Shown here one piece after another: positions 7,869 to 16,840 of a stretch of DNA of 64,000 nt (within the stretch, counting starts at the first letter, position 1; each line of letters starts with the position of its first letter). Made by a program: the position numbers and the translations under genes. Source of the DNA: Actinoalloteichus_B caeruleus (lineage in GTDB: Bacteria > Actinomycetota > Actinomycetes > Mycobacteriales > Pseudonocardiaceae); the NCBI RefSeq assembly GCF_000718005.1, contig NZ_JODV01000014.1, one strand, 5' to 3'. A model generated the notes under the pieces. The model made no database searches, was not told where the DNA came from, and saw only the letters and a program-made list of their open reading frames with translations.

Positions 7869-8930
7869 ATGGTGGACAGACGTTCGATGCTCAAGCTCGT
7901 GGCGGCGGGCGGAGTGGCCGGCGGCCTGGGGCTGGCCGGCGCGGGGAGCGCGCTCGCCGGGGGCCACCGCCCCCGACCGGGCAGTGGACGCACCGGCGAC
8001 ATCCTCGCCCTGGTCGAGAAGGGCAGCCACCAGCTGAGCTTCTTCGACACCGCGAGCGGCGAGCGCCAGACGACGATCGGGCTGCCCGACTACCCGCACG
8101 AGATGGTCTCCGACCGGCGCAAGCGTTACGCCTTCATCGGCCACTACGGGGTGCGGATGTCCGGCGACGAGGGCCAGGGCGGGAACTCCGTCCTCGTCGT
8201 CGACCTCCAACGGCGCCGCCTCGTGCGCACCATCAGCACGGGATCCCACAACCGCATCCACGGACTGGCCGTCGACCGCCAGGACCGGCTCTTCGTGTTG
8301 AGCGAGGGCACGAACACCCTGCTGGTCTTCGACGACCCGCTCACCGACACCCGCCCGGCCGCCGTCCTGCCGACCGGGGGCCGCAAGACCCACATGGTCG
8401 CGGTGACCCGCGACGGCGAGCGCGCCTTCGCCACCGGCCTGGAATCGAACTCGGTCTCCGTGGTCCGCCCGTGGGTCGCCTCCGTCGGGCCCCGGGTGGT
8501 GGGTGCCGGGGCGCTGCCGGAGGGCTGCTCGCTCAGCGAGGACGAGCGCACCCTCTACGTGGGTGCCCGGCAGACCCCGGCGGTGCTGGAGTTCGACACG
8601 GCCTCGATGCGGCTGCGCCGGTCCTTCCCCATCAACGGGGACCCGCTGCGGGTGTACGCGATCAGGAAGAACCGGCTGCTGATCACGGACATCCAGAACA
8701 ACCAGGTCCACCTGTACACCCGGGACTACCGGCACATCGCGTCGATCACGATGCGGGGCATCCCCGCGTCGGCGATCCTCCACCCCGACGAGGACATCGC
8801 CCTGATCCCGCAGTTCGAGACGAGCACGGTGAGCACCATCGACCTGACCACGAACACCGTGATCGGCGAGTTCGACTGCGGCACGGAGCCGGACGGCTCC
8901 GTCCTGCTCGTCGGCGGAAGCCGCCGCTGA
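7869..8930 (+). CDS. Tat-exported YVTN-type beta-propeller protein
   Basis: This 353-residue secreted protein begins with a Tat-like signal: MVDRRSMLKLVAAGG with twin Arg, a hydrophobic stretch rich in Gly/Ala/Leu, and an SALA-G cleavage region near residue 30. The mature part has repeats of about 45 residues of the YVTN/WD-like type: DILALVEKGSHQLSFFDT, NSVLVVDLQRRRLVRTI, NSVSVVRPW, RTLYVGARQTPAVLEFDT, NQVHLYTRDY and STVSTIDLTTNTVI. Together these predict a seven-bladed propeller outside the membrane. The ATG is preceded by GAGGAGGAGACG, a strong ribosome site. No catalytic motif is visible; a scaffold, binding or lactonase-like role is possible. It appears monocistronic. Confidence 0.8.
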   Translation: MVDRRSMLKLVAAGGVAGGLGLAGAGSALAGGHRPRPGSGRTGDILALVEKGSHQLSFFDTASGERQTTIGLPDYPHEMVSDRRKRYAFIGHYGVRMSGDEGQGGNSVLVVDLQRRRLVRTISTGSHNRIHGLAVDRQDRLFVLSEGTNTLLVFDDPLTDTRPAAVLPTGGRKTHMVAVTRDGERAFATGLESNSVSVVRPWVASVGPRVVGAGALPEGCSLSEDERTLYVGARQTPAVLEFDTASMRLRRSFPINGDPLRVYAIRKNRLLITDIQNNQVHLYTRDYRHIASITMRGIPASAILHPDEDIALIPQFETSTVSTIDLTTNTVIGEFDCGTEPDGSVLLVGGSRR

Positions 8931-9757
8931 GAGAGCCGCCCAGGGGCTCGGCCCAACCCGCCGGGCCGGTCGTCACGGGCCGGCCCGGTCCGCCGCCCGC
9001 GCCGAAGGGAGTCGGCCACCGACGGCCATCGACGGCCGCCGGCACCGACCACCCGGCGACGGGCGCGTGGCGGTCCTCCCGCCGTCCGGCGCGGTTCGGG
9101 CGCGCGGGCGCGTGCCAGGCCAGCCGCGAGCGCCCCGGAGCCGGGTCCGGCGACCGGGACGGCGCGTGGCGGGGACGCCCGGCCCCGCCACCGCGGTGAA
9201 CCCGGGGTGGGAACACCGGACCGACGACACCCCCGGTCGCTCCACGCCGGTGGCTGGGGGCGGGTCAGCGCCCGGGCACCCGGCCCCGACCCGGTCACGG
9301 GGGTGGCTGGTCCCGCCGGCACGGCGGATCCTCGTCCGGCCCGGCTCCCCCGCCACCGGCCTCCACGGAGGGCCGGTACGGCGGAGGCGTTGGCGAACCA
9401 CGTCCCACCGGCGGAGCCGCGCCCCGCTCGAGGACAGCGGCGGCACCGCCGTCGCGCCCGGGTGAGGGGGCCACGCCTGCGCGAACGCCCCCGGCCACGC
9501 CGCCCAGGGACGCCCCAGGGGGCGGTCGACGCCACCGACCGGGTCGGCGGTAGGGCCTGGCCCGTCGGGCACGGGGCGTCGCCCCCGGCGGCAGCGCACG
9601 GGAGCGCCCGAGGGTGGTCGGGGCACCTCCGTGATGGCGCCAGCCCACGGCCATCGCGGGGTCCCGACGCCGGACGCGCTCGCCAGCCCGGCCCCGTCCC
9701 CCGCGACCGGGCGGTTCCCGCCACCCGCTCGCTCCTCCGGCAGCGCCTCGCGCCGCA
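8931..9757. other. GC-rich stretch without a credible gene
   Basis: About 830 bp of very GC-rich DNA (Pro/Arg/Gly-only translations in all six frames) shows no ribosome site, conserved motif or biased codon use. A hairpin CCGGGCCGG (8961-8969)/CCGGCCCGG (8980-8988) thirty bases after the propeller stop may terminate that gene. The rest may be decayed sequence or an untranslated spacer; I see nothing that identifies it. Confidence 0.5.
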
Positions 9758-9799
9758 CCGGGGTGGGGATCGACCGCACCCGGCCGGTCCCCACCCCGG
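9758..9799 (-). terminator. Terminator of the polA-VOC unit
   Basis: CCGGGGTGGGGA (9758-9769) pairs perfectly over 12 bp with TCCCCACCCCGG (9788-9799) around an 18-nt loop. It lies directly beyond the stop codon of the leftward VOC gene (9801). Confidence 0.75.
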
Positions 9800-9800
9800 C

Positions 9801-10190
9801 TCAGAGCTCCTCGTACCTCGCGACCTCGACGAGGTTGCCGTCCGGATCGCGGAAGTACAGCGAGATCATCGGGCCGAGCGCGCCCTGCCGCGAGACCGGT
9901 CCCTCCTCGATCCGCACGTCACAGGCCCACAGGTGGTCCTTCACCTCGGCGATGGGGGTGGTGGTGATGAGGCAGAGGTCCACCGAACCGGGCAACGGGT
10001 AGGTCGCGGACGGCCCGATCTCCTGCGAGGCGGGGTGCAGGTTGATCCGCTGCACCCCGAACGCCAGGCCCTGGCGCCCCTCCGCGTAGGTGACCGGTTG
10101 CATGCCGAGCACGTCGCGGTAGAACGCGACCGTCCGGTCCATGTCGTTGACGGTCATCACTATGTGATCGAACCGCTCCACCTTGAACAA
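9801..10190 (-). CDS. VOC (glyoxalase/dioxygenase-fold) family protein
   Basis: This 129-residue single-domain vicinal-oxygen-chelate protein begins FKVERFDHIVMTVNDMDRTV, the usual first VOC strand with its metal-ligand His. It continues through FYRDVLGMQPV and ends with YFRDPDGNLVEVARYEEL, containing the second-module Glu ligand. A TTG at 10188-10190 is chosen because GGGAGG precedes it by a few bases and homologues start here. The start lies only 13 bp downstream of the polA stop, so it is likely co-transcribed with polA. Substrate is unknown; virulence- or resistance-associated VOC proteins of this size bind small oxidised or thiol compounds. Confidence 0.85.
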   Translation of the reverse strand: MFKVERFDHIVMTVNDMDRTVAFYRDVLGMQPVTYAEGRQGLAFGVQRINLHPASQEIGPSATYPLPGSVDLCLITTTPIAEVKDHLWACDVRIEEGPVSRQGALGPMISLYFRDPDGNLVEVARYEEL

Positions 10191-10203
10191 CGTGACCTCC
10201 CGG

Positions 10204-12957
10204 TCAGTGTGCCGCGGCGTCCCAGGAGGCGCCCACGCCGACCGAGACCTCCAGCGGCACGTCCAGTTGGTACGCACTGCCCATCTCGGCCCGGACCAGT
10301 TCCTCCACCGCTTCCCGCTCGCCCTCGGCGATCTCGAGCACGAGTTCGTCGTGCACCTGTAGCAGCATCCTCGACCGGAGTCCGGCGGCGACGAGCGCGC
10401 GGTGGACGCCGAGCATCGCGACCTTGATGATGTCGGCCGCGCTGCCCTGGATGGGAGCGTTGAGCGCCATCCGCTCCGCCATCTCCCGGCGCTGGCGGTT
10501 GTCGCTCGTCAGATCCGGCAGGTAGCGGCGGCGACCCAGCACGGTCTCGGTGTAGCCGTCCTTCCTCGCCCGCTCGACGACGGCCTGGAGGTAGTCCCTG
10601 ACCGCGCCGAACCGCGCGAAGTACGCCTCCATCTGAGCCTTGGCCTCGTCGGCCGAGATGCGCAGTTGCTGAGCCAGACCGTACACCGAGAGCCCGTAGG
10701 CGAGTCCGTAGGACATCGCCTTGACCCGCCGGCGCAACTCGGCGCTCACCTCGGTCGGAGCGACGTCGAAGGCTCGGGAGGCGACGTAGGTGTGCAGGTC
10801 CTCACCCTCGCGGAACGCCGTGAGGAGACCCTCGTCACCGGAGAGGTGCGCCATGATGCGCATCTCGATCTGGCTGTAGTCGGCGGTCATCAACTCCTGG
10901 AAGCCGGAGCCGACGACGAACGCCTCCCGGATGCGCCGCCCCTCCTCGCTGCGGATGGGGATGTTCTGGAGGTTGGGCTCGGTGGACGAGAGGCGGCCGG
11001 TCGCGGCGATCGTCTGGTTGAAGGTGGTGTGGATCCGCCCGTCGTCCGCGATCGCCTTGATCAGGCCCTCGACCGTGGTGCGCAGACGGGTGGCGTCGCG
11101 GTGGGCCAGCAGGTGCGCCAGGAACGGGTGGCCGGTGGTGGCGTGCAGGTTCTGGAGCGCCTCGGCGTCGGTCGTGTAGCCCGTCTTCGTGCGCTTGGTC
11201 TTGGGCATCCCCAGTTCGTCGAACAGGACGACCTGGAGCTGCTTGGGCGAGCCGAGGTTGATCTCCTTGCCGATCTCGCCGTAGGCGTCCCGCGCCGCCT
11301 GCCGCACCTTCGCGGCGAAGTCGGCCTCCAGGCCGGCGAGCCGGTCGGCGTCGACGGCGATGCCGGCGGACTCCAGCTCGGCGAGCACCGCGAGCAGCGG
11401 GAGTTCGAGCTCACCGAGCAGGGACACCCCGTCCCGGACGGGACCTCCCCCGGCCGGACCCGTCCCCTCCGCGGCTGATCCCCACCGCAGCACCGCGTCA
11501 AGGGCGTCGGCGAGCTCACCGGTGGCCCTGGCGATGACGATGGTGTCCCGAGCCACGGCTCCCTCCTCCTCGTCCGGGTCGCCGAGGAGGGAGAGCTGGG
11601 CTCCCGTCTCGGGTTCCTCCCTGCGGAGTTCGCGGCCGAGATGCCGGAGGACGAGATCGCTGAGCTCGAAGGACCGTTGCCCGGGGCGGACCAGGTAGGC
11701 GGCGAGGGCCGTGTCGCTGGTCAGGCCGTCGAGGCTCCAGCCACGTCCCCGGAGGCCGTGCAGCGCTCCCTTGGCGTCGTGCATCGCCTTGGGGCGCGAC
11801 GCGTCCGCGAGCCAGTCCGCGAGCGCCCGTTCGTCGTCCTCGGTGAGGTCCTCGGTGACCAGGTAGGCGCCCTCGCCGGTGCCGGTGGCCACGGCGAGGC
11901 CCTCCACGTCTCCGGCGCCCCTCGCCCAGGAGCCGCGTACGGCGAGGCCCACCCGGTCCCCAGGGGAGGTGTGCTCGGCGAGCCAGTCGCGGACCGCTCC
12001 CGGCTGGAGCCGGCCGCCCCGGACCTCGAACCCCTCGTCGGCCTCTGGCTCGGCGCTGGACAGGGTGTTGAACAGGCGGTCGCGGAGGACGCGGAACTCG
12101 AGATCGTCGAAGAGGCGGTGCACGGCGTCCCTGTCCCAGGGGCGCATCGCGAGGTCGTCGGGTTCGACACCGAGGTCGACGTCCCTGGCGAGCTCGGTGA
12201 GCTGCCGGTTGAGCAGCACGGTGGCCACCCGCTCCCGCAGGTTGTCGCCAGCCTTGCCCTTCACCTCGTCGACCCGGTCGACGAGGGCGGCGAGGGAGCC
12301 GAACTCCCTGATCCACTTCGTCGCCGTCTTCTCCCCCACCCCGGGGATGCCGGGGAGGTTGTCGGAGGGATCGCCCCGGAGAGCCGCGAAGTCCGGGTAC
12401 TGGGCGGGCCGCAGGCCGTACTTCTCCTCCACCGCCTCGGGGGTGAAGCGGGTCAGTTCCGACACCCCGCGCTTGGGGTAGAGCACGGTGACCTCGTCGT
12501 TGACCAGCTGCAGGGCGTCCCGGTCGCCGGTGCAGATCAGCACCCGGACCCCTTCGGCCGTCGCCTGGGTGGTCAGGGTGGCGATGATGTCGTCCGCCTC
12601 GTACCCCTCGACGGCGAGGGTGACGATGCCCAGGGCCTCGAGCACCTGCTTGATCAGGTCGACCTGGCCCTTGAAGTCGTCGGGCGTCGCGGACCGGTTC
12701 GCCTTGTACTCGGGGAAGCTCTCGGTTCGGAAGGTCTTCCTGGAGACGTCGAAGGCCACCGCGAGGTGGGTCGGCTGCTCGTCCCGCAGCAGGTTGATCA
12801 ACATCGACGTGAAGCCGTAGACCGCGTTGGTGGTCTGCCCGGCACCCGTCCGGAAGTTCTCCGCGGGCAGGGCGTAGAACGCGCGGTAGGCCAGGGAGTG
12901 GCCGTCGAGCAGGAGCAGTTGGTTCGGGTGCTGGCTGGCACCGTCAGTCACAGGCAC
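10204..12957 (-). CDS. polA: DNA polymerase I
   Basis: This 917-residue repair and lagging-strand polymerase has an N-terminal 5' nuclease domain (about 1-300; LLLDGHSLAYRAFYA, GDRDALQLV, GDPSDNLPGIPGVGEKTA). A degenerate 3'-5' exonuclease domain follows in which the catalytic DxE motif is not visible (inferred proofreading-deficient, as in mycobacteria). The polymerase domain contains TADYSQIEMRIMAHLSGD (motif A), RRRVKAMSYGLAYGLSVYG (O helix) and MLLQVHDELVLEI (motif C). It removes RNA primers and fills gaps. It is divergent from the thioesterase gene and is followed by a VOC gene 13 bp downstream. The start is GTG at 12957; the nearby GTG at 12951 is equally possible. Confidence 0.97.
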   Translation of the reverse strand: MPVTDGASQHPNQLLLLDGHSLAYRAFYALPAENFRTGAGQTTNAVYGFTSMLINLLRDEQPTHLAVAFDVSRKTFRTESFPEYKANRSATPDDFKGQVDLIKQVLEALGIVTLAVEGYEADDIIATLTTQATAEGVRVLICTGDRDALQLVNDEVTVLYPKRGVSELTRFTPEAVEEKYGLRPAQYPDFAALRGDPSDNLPGIPGVGEKTATKWIREFGSLAALVDRVDEVKGKAGDNLRERVATVLLNRQLTELARDVDLGVEPDDLAMRPWDRDAVHRLFDDLEFRVLRDRLFNTLSSAEPEADEGFEVRGGRLQPGAVRDWLAEHTSPGDRVGLAVRGSWARGAGDVEGLAVATGTGEGAYLVTEDLTEDDERALADWLADASRPKAMHDAKGALHGLRGRGWSLDGLTSDTALAAYLVRPGQRSFELSDLVLRHLGRELRREEPETGAQLSLLGDPDEEEGAVARDTIVIARATGELADALDAVLRWGSAAEGTGPAGGGPVRDGVSLLGELELPLLAVLAELESAGIAVDADRLAGLEADFAAKVRQAARDAYGEIGKEINLGSPKQLQVVLFDELGMPKTKRTKTGYTTDAEALQNLHATTGHPFLAHLLAHRDATRLRTTVEGLIKAIADDGRIHTTFNQTIAATGRLSSTEPNLQNIPIRSEEGRRIREAFVVGSGFQELMTADYSQIEMRIMAHLSGDEGLLTAFREGEDLHTYVASRAFDVAPTEVSAELRRRVKAMSYGLAYGLSVYGLAQQLRISADEAKAQMEAYFARFGAVRDYLQAVVERARKDGYTETVLGRRRYLPDLTSDNRQRREMAERMALNAPIQGSAADIIKVAMLGVHRALVAAGLRSRMLLQVHDELVLEIAEGEREAVEELVRAEMGSAYQLDVPLEVSVGVGASWDAAAH

Positions 12958-13019
12958 GGCCGCCGAGTCTAGGGTGCCAAGACGACACCTTTGTGCGACG
13001 TCTCGCCCAGGAGGCCCCG

Positions 13020-13484
13020 GTGGAGCGCAGTACGCAGTCCCGTCCGCACCAGGAAAGCTCGTCGTTGGCGCGGGACGGAGCCGCCGCGGGCCTGCCTCCG
13101 CTGGCGTTCCCCGACGAGCAGCTGATCGACCGAATGGGGATCCACATCACCCGGTGGGAGGAGGAGTCGGTGGAGGCCACCATGCCGGTGGCCGGCAACC
13201 GGCAGCCGTTCGGCCTGCTGCACGGCGGGGCCAACGCGGTGCTCGCGGAGACCCTCGGCTCCGTCGCGGCGTCCCTGTACGCCGGTCCGACCCGGCTCGC
13301 CGTGGGCCTGGAGCTCTCCTGCACCCACCACCGCGCGGTGACCGAGGGAACGGTCACCGGGGTGGCGACCCCGGTGCACCGGGGCCGGACGACCGCCACC
13401 TACGAGATCATCGTCCGGGACGAGGCCGGCCGGCGCAGCTGCACCGCCCGGCTGACCTGCGTGCTCCGGGACCGGCCGGCCTGA
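13020..13484 (+). CDS. PaaI-type hotdog-fold thioesterase
   Basis: This 154-residue hotdog-fold acyl-CoA thioesterase hydrolyses acyl- or aryl-CoA thioesters. It has the signature RQPFGLLHGGANAVLAETLG (HGG loop with the following catalytic acidic residue) and the later AVGLELSCTHHRAVTEG strand. GTG at 13020 is chosen because AGGAGG lies 5-6 bases upstream. The N-terminal 35 residues are probably flexible. The gene is divergent from polA, a common arrangement in actinobacteria, so its real substrate may be a housekeeping one such as hydroxybenzoyl- or phenylacetyl-CoA (inference). Confidence 0.88.
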   Translation: MERSTQSRPHQESSSLARDGAAAGLPPLAFPDEQLIDRMGIHITRWEEESVEATMPVAGNRQPFGLLHGGANAVLAETLGSVAASLYAGPTRLAVGLELSCTHHRAVTEGTVTGVATPVHRGRTTATYEIIVRDEAGRRSCTARLTCVLRDRPA

Positions 13485-13556
13485 CCGGCCCGGCTGGGGC
13501 GTCCCGGCCCGCACCGACGAGCACCCGCGAACGACCAGACCGACAGGGGAGGACCT

Positions 13557-13994
13557 GTGGCGGAACAACGGATCTCGCTGACCAGGACGATCTCGGCGAA
13601 GCCGGAACGGATCTTCAACCTGCTCGCCGACCCCGGGCGGCACGCCCTGGTCGACGGCTCGGGCACCGTGCTCTCGGCCCGCTCCGGCGGGCCGGAGCGG
13701 CTCTCCCTGGGCAGCACCTTCGGGATGTCCATGCGCCTGGGGCTCTCGTACCGCATCACCAACACGGTGGTGGAGTTCCGGGAGAACGAACTGATCGCCT
13801 GGCGGCACGCCGGGGGCCACCGGTGGCGTTGGGAGCTACGGGACAACGGTGACGGCACGACGGACGTGACCGAGACGTTCGACTGGTCCACGTCCCGCGC
13901 CCCGAAGGCGTTGGAGTTCGCCCGCATCCCCCAGCGGAACCTGCGGGCGATCAAGGCGAGCCTGCGTCGACTGGAGGCCGTGATGACCGCCTGA
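13557..13994 (+). CDS. SRPBCC (START-like) protein
   Basis: This 145-residue cytosolic protein has a helix-grip fold. It starts ISLTRTISAKPERIFNLLAD, shows LGSTFGMSMRLGLSYRITNTV in the central sheet, and ends with the long C-terminal helix IPQRNLRAIKASLRRLEAVM. The family binds hydrophobic ligands in a cavity (polyketide cyclase/dehydrase-like). GTG at 13557 follows GGGGAGGACCT. It lies 72 bp after the thioesterase and probably shares its transcript. Ligand unknown. Confidence 0.8.
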   Translation: MAEQRISLTRTISAKPERIFNLLADPGRHALVDGSGTVLSARSGGPERLSLGSTFGMSMRLGLSYRITNTVVEFRENELIAWRHAGGHRWRWELRDNGDGTTDVTETFDWSTSRAPKALEFARIPQRNLRAIKASLRRLEAVMTA

Positions 13995-14034
13995 CGAGGT
14001 CGCCGTCCCAGCGCGGTGCCGGTGGACGCGCCGG

Positions 14035-14610
14035 TCAGGCGCCCGCCGGCACCGTGCACAGCAGCCGCAGGCGGTGCTCGCGCAGCACCTGCTCACCGCC
14101 GAGCCCGTCGAGACCCACGATCACGCCCATGCCCGCGACCGTCCCGCCCGCCTCGGTGACGAGCCGGGCCGCCGCGGCGAGGGTGCCCCCGGTGGCGAGG
14201 ACATCGTCGACGACCAGTACGCGGTGCCCACCGACGACGGCGTCCCGCTGGATCTCCAGCACGTTCTCGCCGTACTCGAGCGAGTACCCGGCGCGGTGGA
14301 CGTCGCCGGGCAACCTGCCGGGCTTGCGGGCCAGCACCAGGGGTATGCCCAAGCTGTTGGCCAGCGCCGCTCCGAGGACGAAGCCCCGTGCCTCCAGCCC
14401 GAGGACGAGGTCGACGTCCCCGCCGAAGGTCGTCCCGAACTCGTCGACGACGTCCCGGAAGAGGCCCGGGTCCGCGTAGAGCCCCCCGAGGTCCCGGAAC
14501 AGGACGCCGGGCTGGGGGAAGTCGGGGTACTCGCGCAGGCTCCGCTCGACGCGGGCCGCGAGGTCGGACCCGGTCGGCGGCGGAGTGGGTTCGGCGGGCA
14601 GCATGGACAC
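14035..14610 (-). CDS. apt: Adenine phosphoribosyltransferase
   Basis: This 191-residue purine-salvage enzyme converts adenine and PRPP to AMP and pyrophosphate. Motifs are REYPDFPQPGVLFRDLGGL (adenine-binding N-terminus), LVLGLEARGFVLGAALA, and the PRPP loop RVLVVDDVLATGGTLAAA. The C-terminus LREHRLRLLCTVPAGA completes the fold. In many actinobacteria apt sits between secF and relA; neither neighbour is present here, so the gene has been relocated or separated. It is convergent with the SRPBCC gene; a CGGTGCCGG/CCGGCACCG hairpin (14014-14054) overlaps its last codons. Confidence 0.95.
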   Translation of the reverse strand: MSMLPAEPTPPPTGSDLAARVERSLREYPDFPQPGVLFRDLGGLYADPGLFRDVVDEFGTTFGGDVDLVLGLEARGFVLGAALANSLGIPLVLARKPGRLPGDVHRAGYSLEYGENVLEIQRDAVVGGHRVLVVDDVLATGGTLAAAARLVTEAGGTVAGMGVIVGLDGLGGEQVLREHRLRLLCTVPAGA

Positions 14611-15062
14611 AGCGCGAAGGTACCCGACGGGTCACCCGGCCGGCGCACGAGCTGATCCGCCCGGCGCACGGGTGGGACCGCCCGGCGCGGAAAACGGGTG
14701 AGCGAGCCACCTCGCATTGTGACCCGGACAACCAGAATTGTCACGCTGCGCGCCGGAACGAATACCCCGGGTGTGGAATTTCGCGTGATTCGGGCCGCAT
14801 CCGGGAACAGTGGGCGGGCGGCTCGGGTTGTGCGGTCTCGTACGCGCCGAGGATTCGCCCAGCGGATAACGCTTTGCGGATAGGGGCATAACGAAGCGGT
14901 AATGCCGTGGGTGTTTTTCCGGCTACCACGCGTAGATAGCATTCGGATCACTTCACGACGATGTGACCTCGTGCGGCACTCGACGACTGCACTATGTTGT
15001 TTCTCCGCGTGTTCGGGAAGGCCCTGGACACTGAGCAGCCAACCATTGGGAGGCGCCCACTC
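14611..15062. other. Divergent regulatory region apt/BCCT
   Basis: This region of 452 bp is less GC-rich than its surroundings. It contains a separated GTGAC/GTCAC inverted pair near 14720-14750 and a TATGTT box at 14994-14999 that could be the -10 element of the transporter. GGGAGG at 15048-15053 is the ribosome site for the GTG at 15063. No gene is evident. Confidence 0.45.
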
Positions 15063-16787
15063 GTGGCCACCTCAGCAGATTCGCCACCAACGGACCAGAA
15101 GATCGAGCCCGGCGGGAAGACAGGCAAGGGGCACATCGCCCCGCGCGTCTTCTACCCCTCGGCCGCCATCATCCTGGCCTTCGTGGCCCTGACGATGATC
15201 TTCCCGTCCCAGGCGGAGGAGATCATCGGCACGGTCCAGGGCAGCATCGTGGACGGCTTCGGCTGGTACTACGTCGCGCTCGTCTCCGGCTTCGTGGTCT
15301 TCTCCCTCTGGGTCGGTATCGGCCACTTCGGGGACATCAAGCTGGGCAAGGACGACGAGGAGCCCGAGTTCAGCCTCGCCTCCTGGCTCGCGATGCTCTT
15401 CGCGGCCGGCATGGGCATCGGGCTGGTGTTCTGGGGCGTCGCCGAACCGCTGAACCACTTCGCGTCGCCCAAACCCGGTGTGGAGGGCACGCCCGAGCAG
15501 GTCGGCCAGCAGTCGCTGGTGCAGACGTTCCTGCACTGGGGTCTGCACCCCTGGGCGATCTACGTCGTGGTGGGTCTGGCCATCGCCTACGCGGTGCACC
15601 GCAAGGGCCGCCCGGTGTCGATCCGCTGGGCGCTGGAGCCGCTGCTTGGCGACAGGGTCAAGGGGCGCTGGGGCGACGTGATCGACGTCGTCGCCGTGGT
15701 CGGCACCCTGTTCGGCGTCGCGACCTCGCTCGGCTTCGGTGTGCTCCAGGTCGCCGCCGGACTGGACTTCGTCGGCATCGACGGGGTGGCGGACAGCACG
15801 CCAGCGCTGATCCTGCTGATCGGCGGGATCACCGCGATGGCCATCTTCTCGGTGGTCAGCGGTGTCAAGAAGGGCGTCAAGTGGCTGTCGAACATCAACA
15901 TGAGCATGGCCGCCATCCTCATGCTGTTCGTGCTGATCGCCGGCCCGACGCTGTTCCTGCTGCGGGAGTTCGTCCAGTCCATCGGCCTGTACCTGCAGAA
16001 CCTGCTCCAGATGAGCTTCGACGTCAGCGCCATGCAGGGTGAGGAGGGCGCGGCCTGGCAGGCGGCCTGGGCCACCTTCTACTGGGGCTGGTGGATCTCC
16101 TGGGCACCCTTCGTCGGCATCTTCATCGCCCGCATCTCCCGGGGCCGCACCGTCCGCGAGTTCGTCGCCGGCGTCCTGCTGGTGCCCACGGTCATCACCT
16201 TCCTGTGGTTCACCATCTTCGGCGGCACCGGCCTCTACCGCGAACTGTTCGGTGAGGGGGGCCTGGTCGTCGACGGGGCCGTGAACACCGAGGGCGCGCT
16301 GTTCGGGGTTCTCGGTGACCTGCCCGGCGGCATGATCGTGTCCGTCTTCGCGATCGTGCTGATCGTGCTGTTCTTCGTGACTTCCTCCGACTCCGGCTCC
16401 CTCGTGGTCGACATGCTGACCTCGGGTGGCAACCCGGAGCCGCCGACCTGGAGCCGGGTGTTCTGGTCGGTGGTGGAGGGCCTGGTCGCCATCGCGCTGC
16501 TGGTGGTGGGCGGAGACAGCGGGCTCGCCGCGTTGCAGACCACGGCGATCGTCATCGCGTTCCCCTTCAGCATCATCATGATCGGGATGTGCGTGGCGAC
16601 CTGGCGCCAGTTCCACGAGGAACGCGAGTCCTGGCTGCGGGCCCGGCGCAAGCGGCAGCGCGAGGAGCTCACCGAGCACATCTCGCAGACGCTGATCGAG
16701 GACGGCTACATCGAGGAGCCGGACCGCTCCGACGAGGGCGCCTCCGCCTCCTCGACCGAGCCCAAGCCGGCCAGCGGCAAGGCGTAG
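15063..16787 (+). CDS. BCCT family betaine/choline/carnitine transporter
   Basis: This 574-residue Na+-coupled osmolyte uptake carrier of the inner membrane has about 12 transmembrane helices. Diagnostic motifs are FAAGMGIGLVFWGVAEPLNH (the GMGIG ion and substrate region), LHWGLHPWAIY, and the BCCT signature around WISWAPFVGIFIARISRGRT. A roughly 35-residue hydrophilic N-tail and a charged C-tail (about 60 residues, Arg/Lys then Glu/Asp/Ser) are likely osmosensing parts, as in BetP. GTG 15063 is preferred over an upstream ATG at 14994 because of GGGAGG. The substrate is probably glycine betaine. It appears monocistronic and ends at a hairpin terminator. Confidence 0.95.
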   Translation: MATSADSPPTDQKIEPGGKTGKGHIAPRVFYPSAAIILAFVALTMIFPSQAEEIIGTVQGSIVDGFGWYYVALVSGFVVFSLWVGIGHFGDIKLGKDDEEPEFSLASWLAMLFAAGMGIGLVFWGVAEPLNHFASPKPGVEGTPEQVGQQSLVQTFLHWGLHPWAIYVVVGLAIAYAVHRKGRPVSIRWALEPLLGDRVKGRWGDVIDVVAVVGTLFGVATSLGFGVLQVAAGLDFVGIDGVADSTPALILLIGGITAMAIFSVVSGVKKGVKWLSNINMSMAAILMLFVLIAGPTLFLLREFVQSIGLYLQNLLQMSFDVSAMQGEEGAAWQAAWATFYWGWWISWAPFVGIFIARISRGRTVREFVAGVLLVPTVITFLWFTIFGGTGLYRELFGEGGLVVDGAVNTEGALFGVLGDLPGGMIVSVFAIVLIVLFFVTSSDSGSLVVDMLTSGGNPEPPTWSRVFWSVVEGLVAIALLVVGGDSGLAALQTTAIVIAFPFSIIMIGMCVATWRQFHEERESWLRARRKRQREELTEHISQTLIEDGYIEEPDRSDEGASASSTEPKPASGKA

Positions 16788-16808
16788 TCCCACCGCTCCG
16801 GTCGACGA

Positions 16809-16840
16809 ACGGGTCGGTCCCCACCCGGGGGCCGGCCCGT
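16809..16840 (+). terminator. Terminator of the BCCT gene
   Basis: ACGGGTCGGTCCCC (16809-16822) and GGGGGCCGGCCCGT (16827-16840) form a 14-bp stem with two G-U pairs and a 4-nt loop, starting 22 bp after the stop. Confidence 0.75.
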
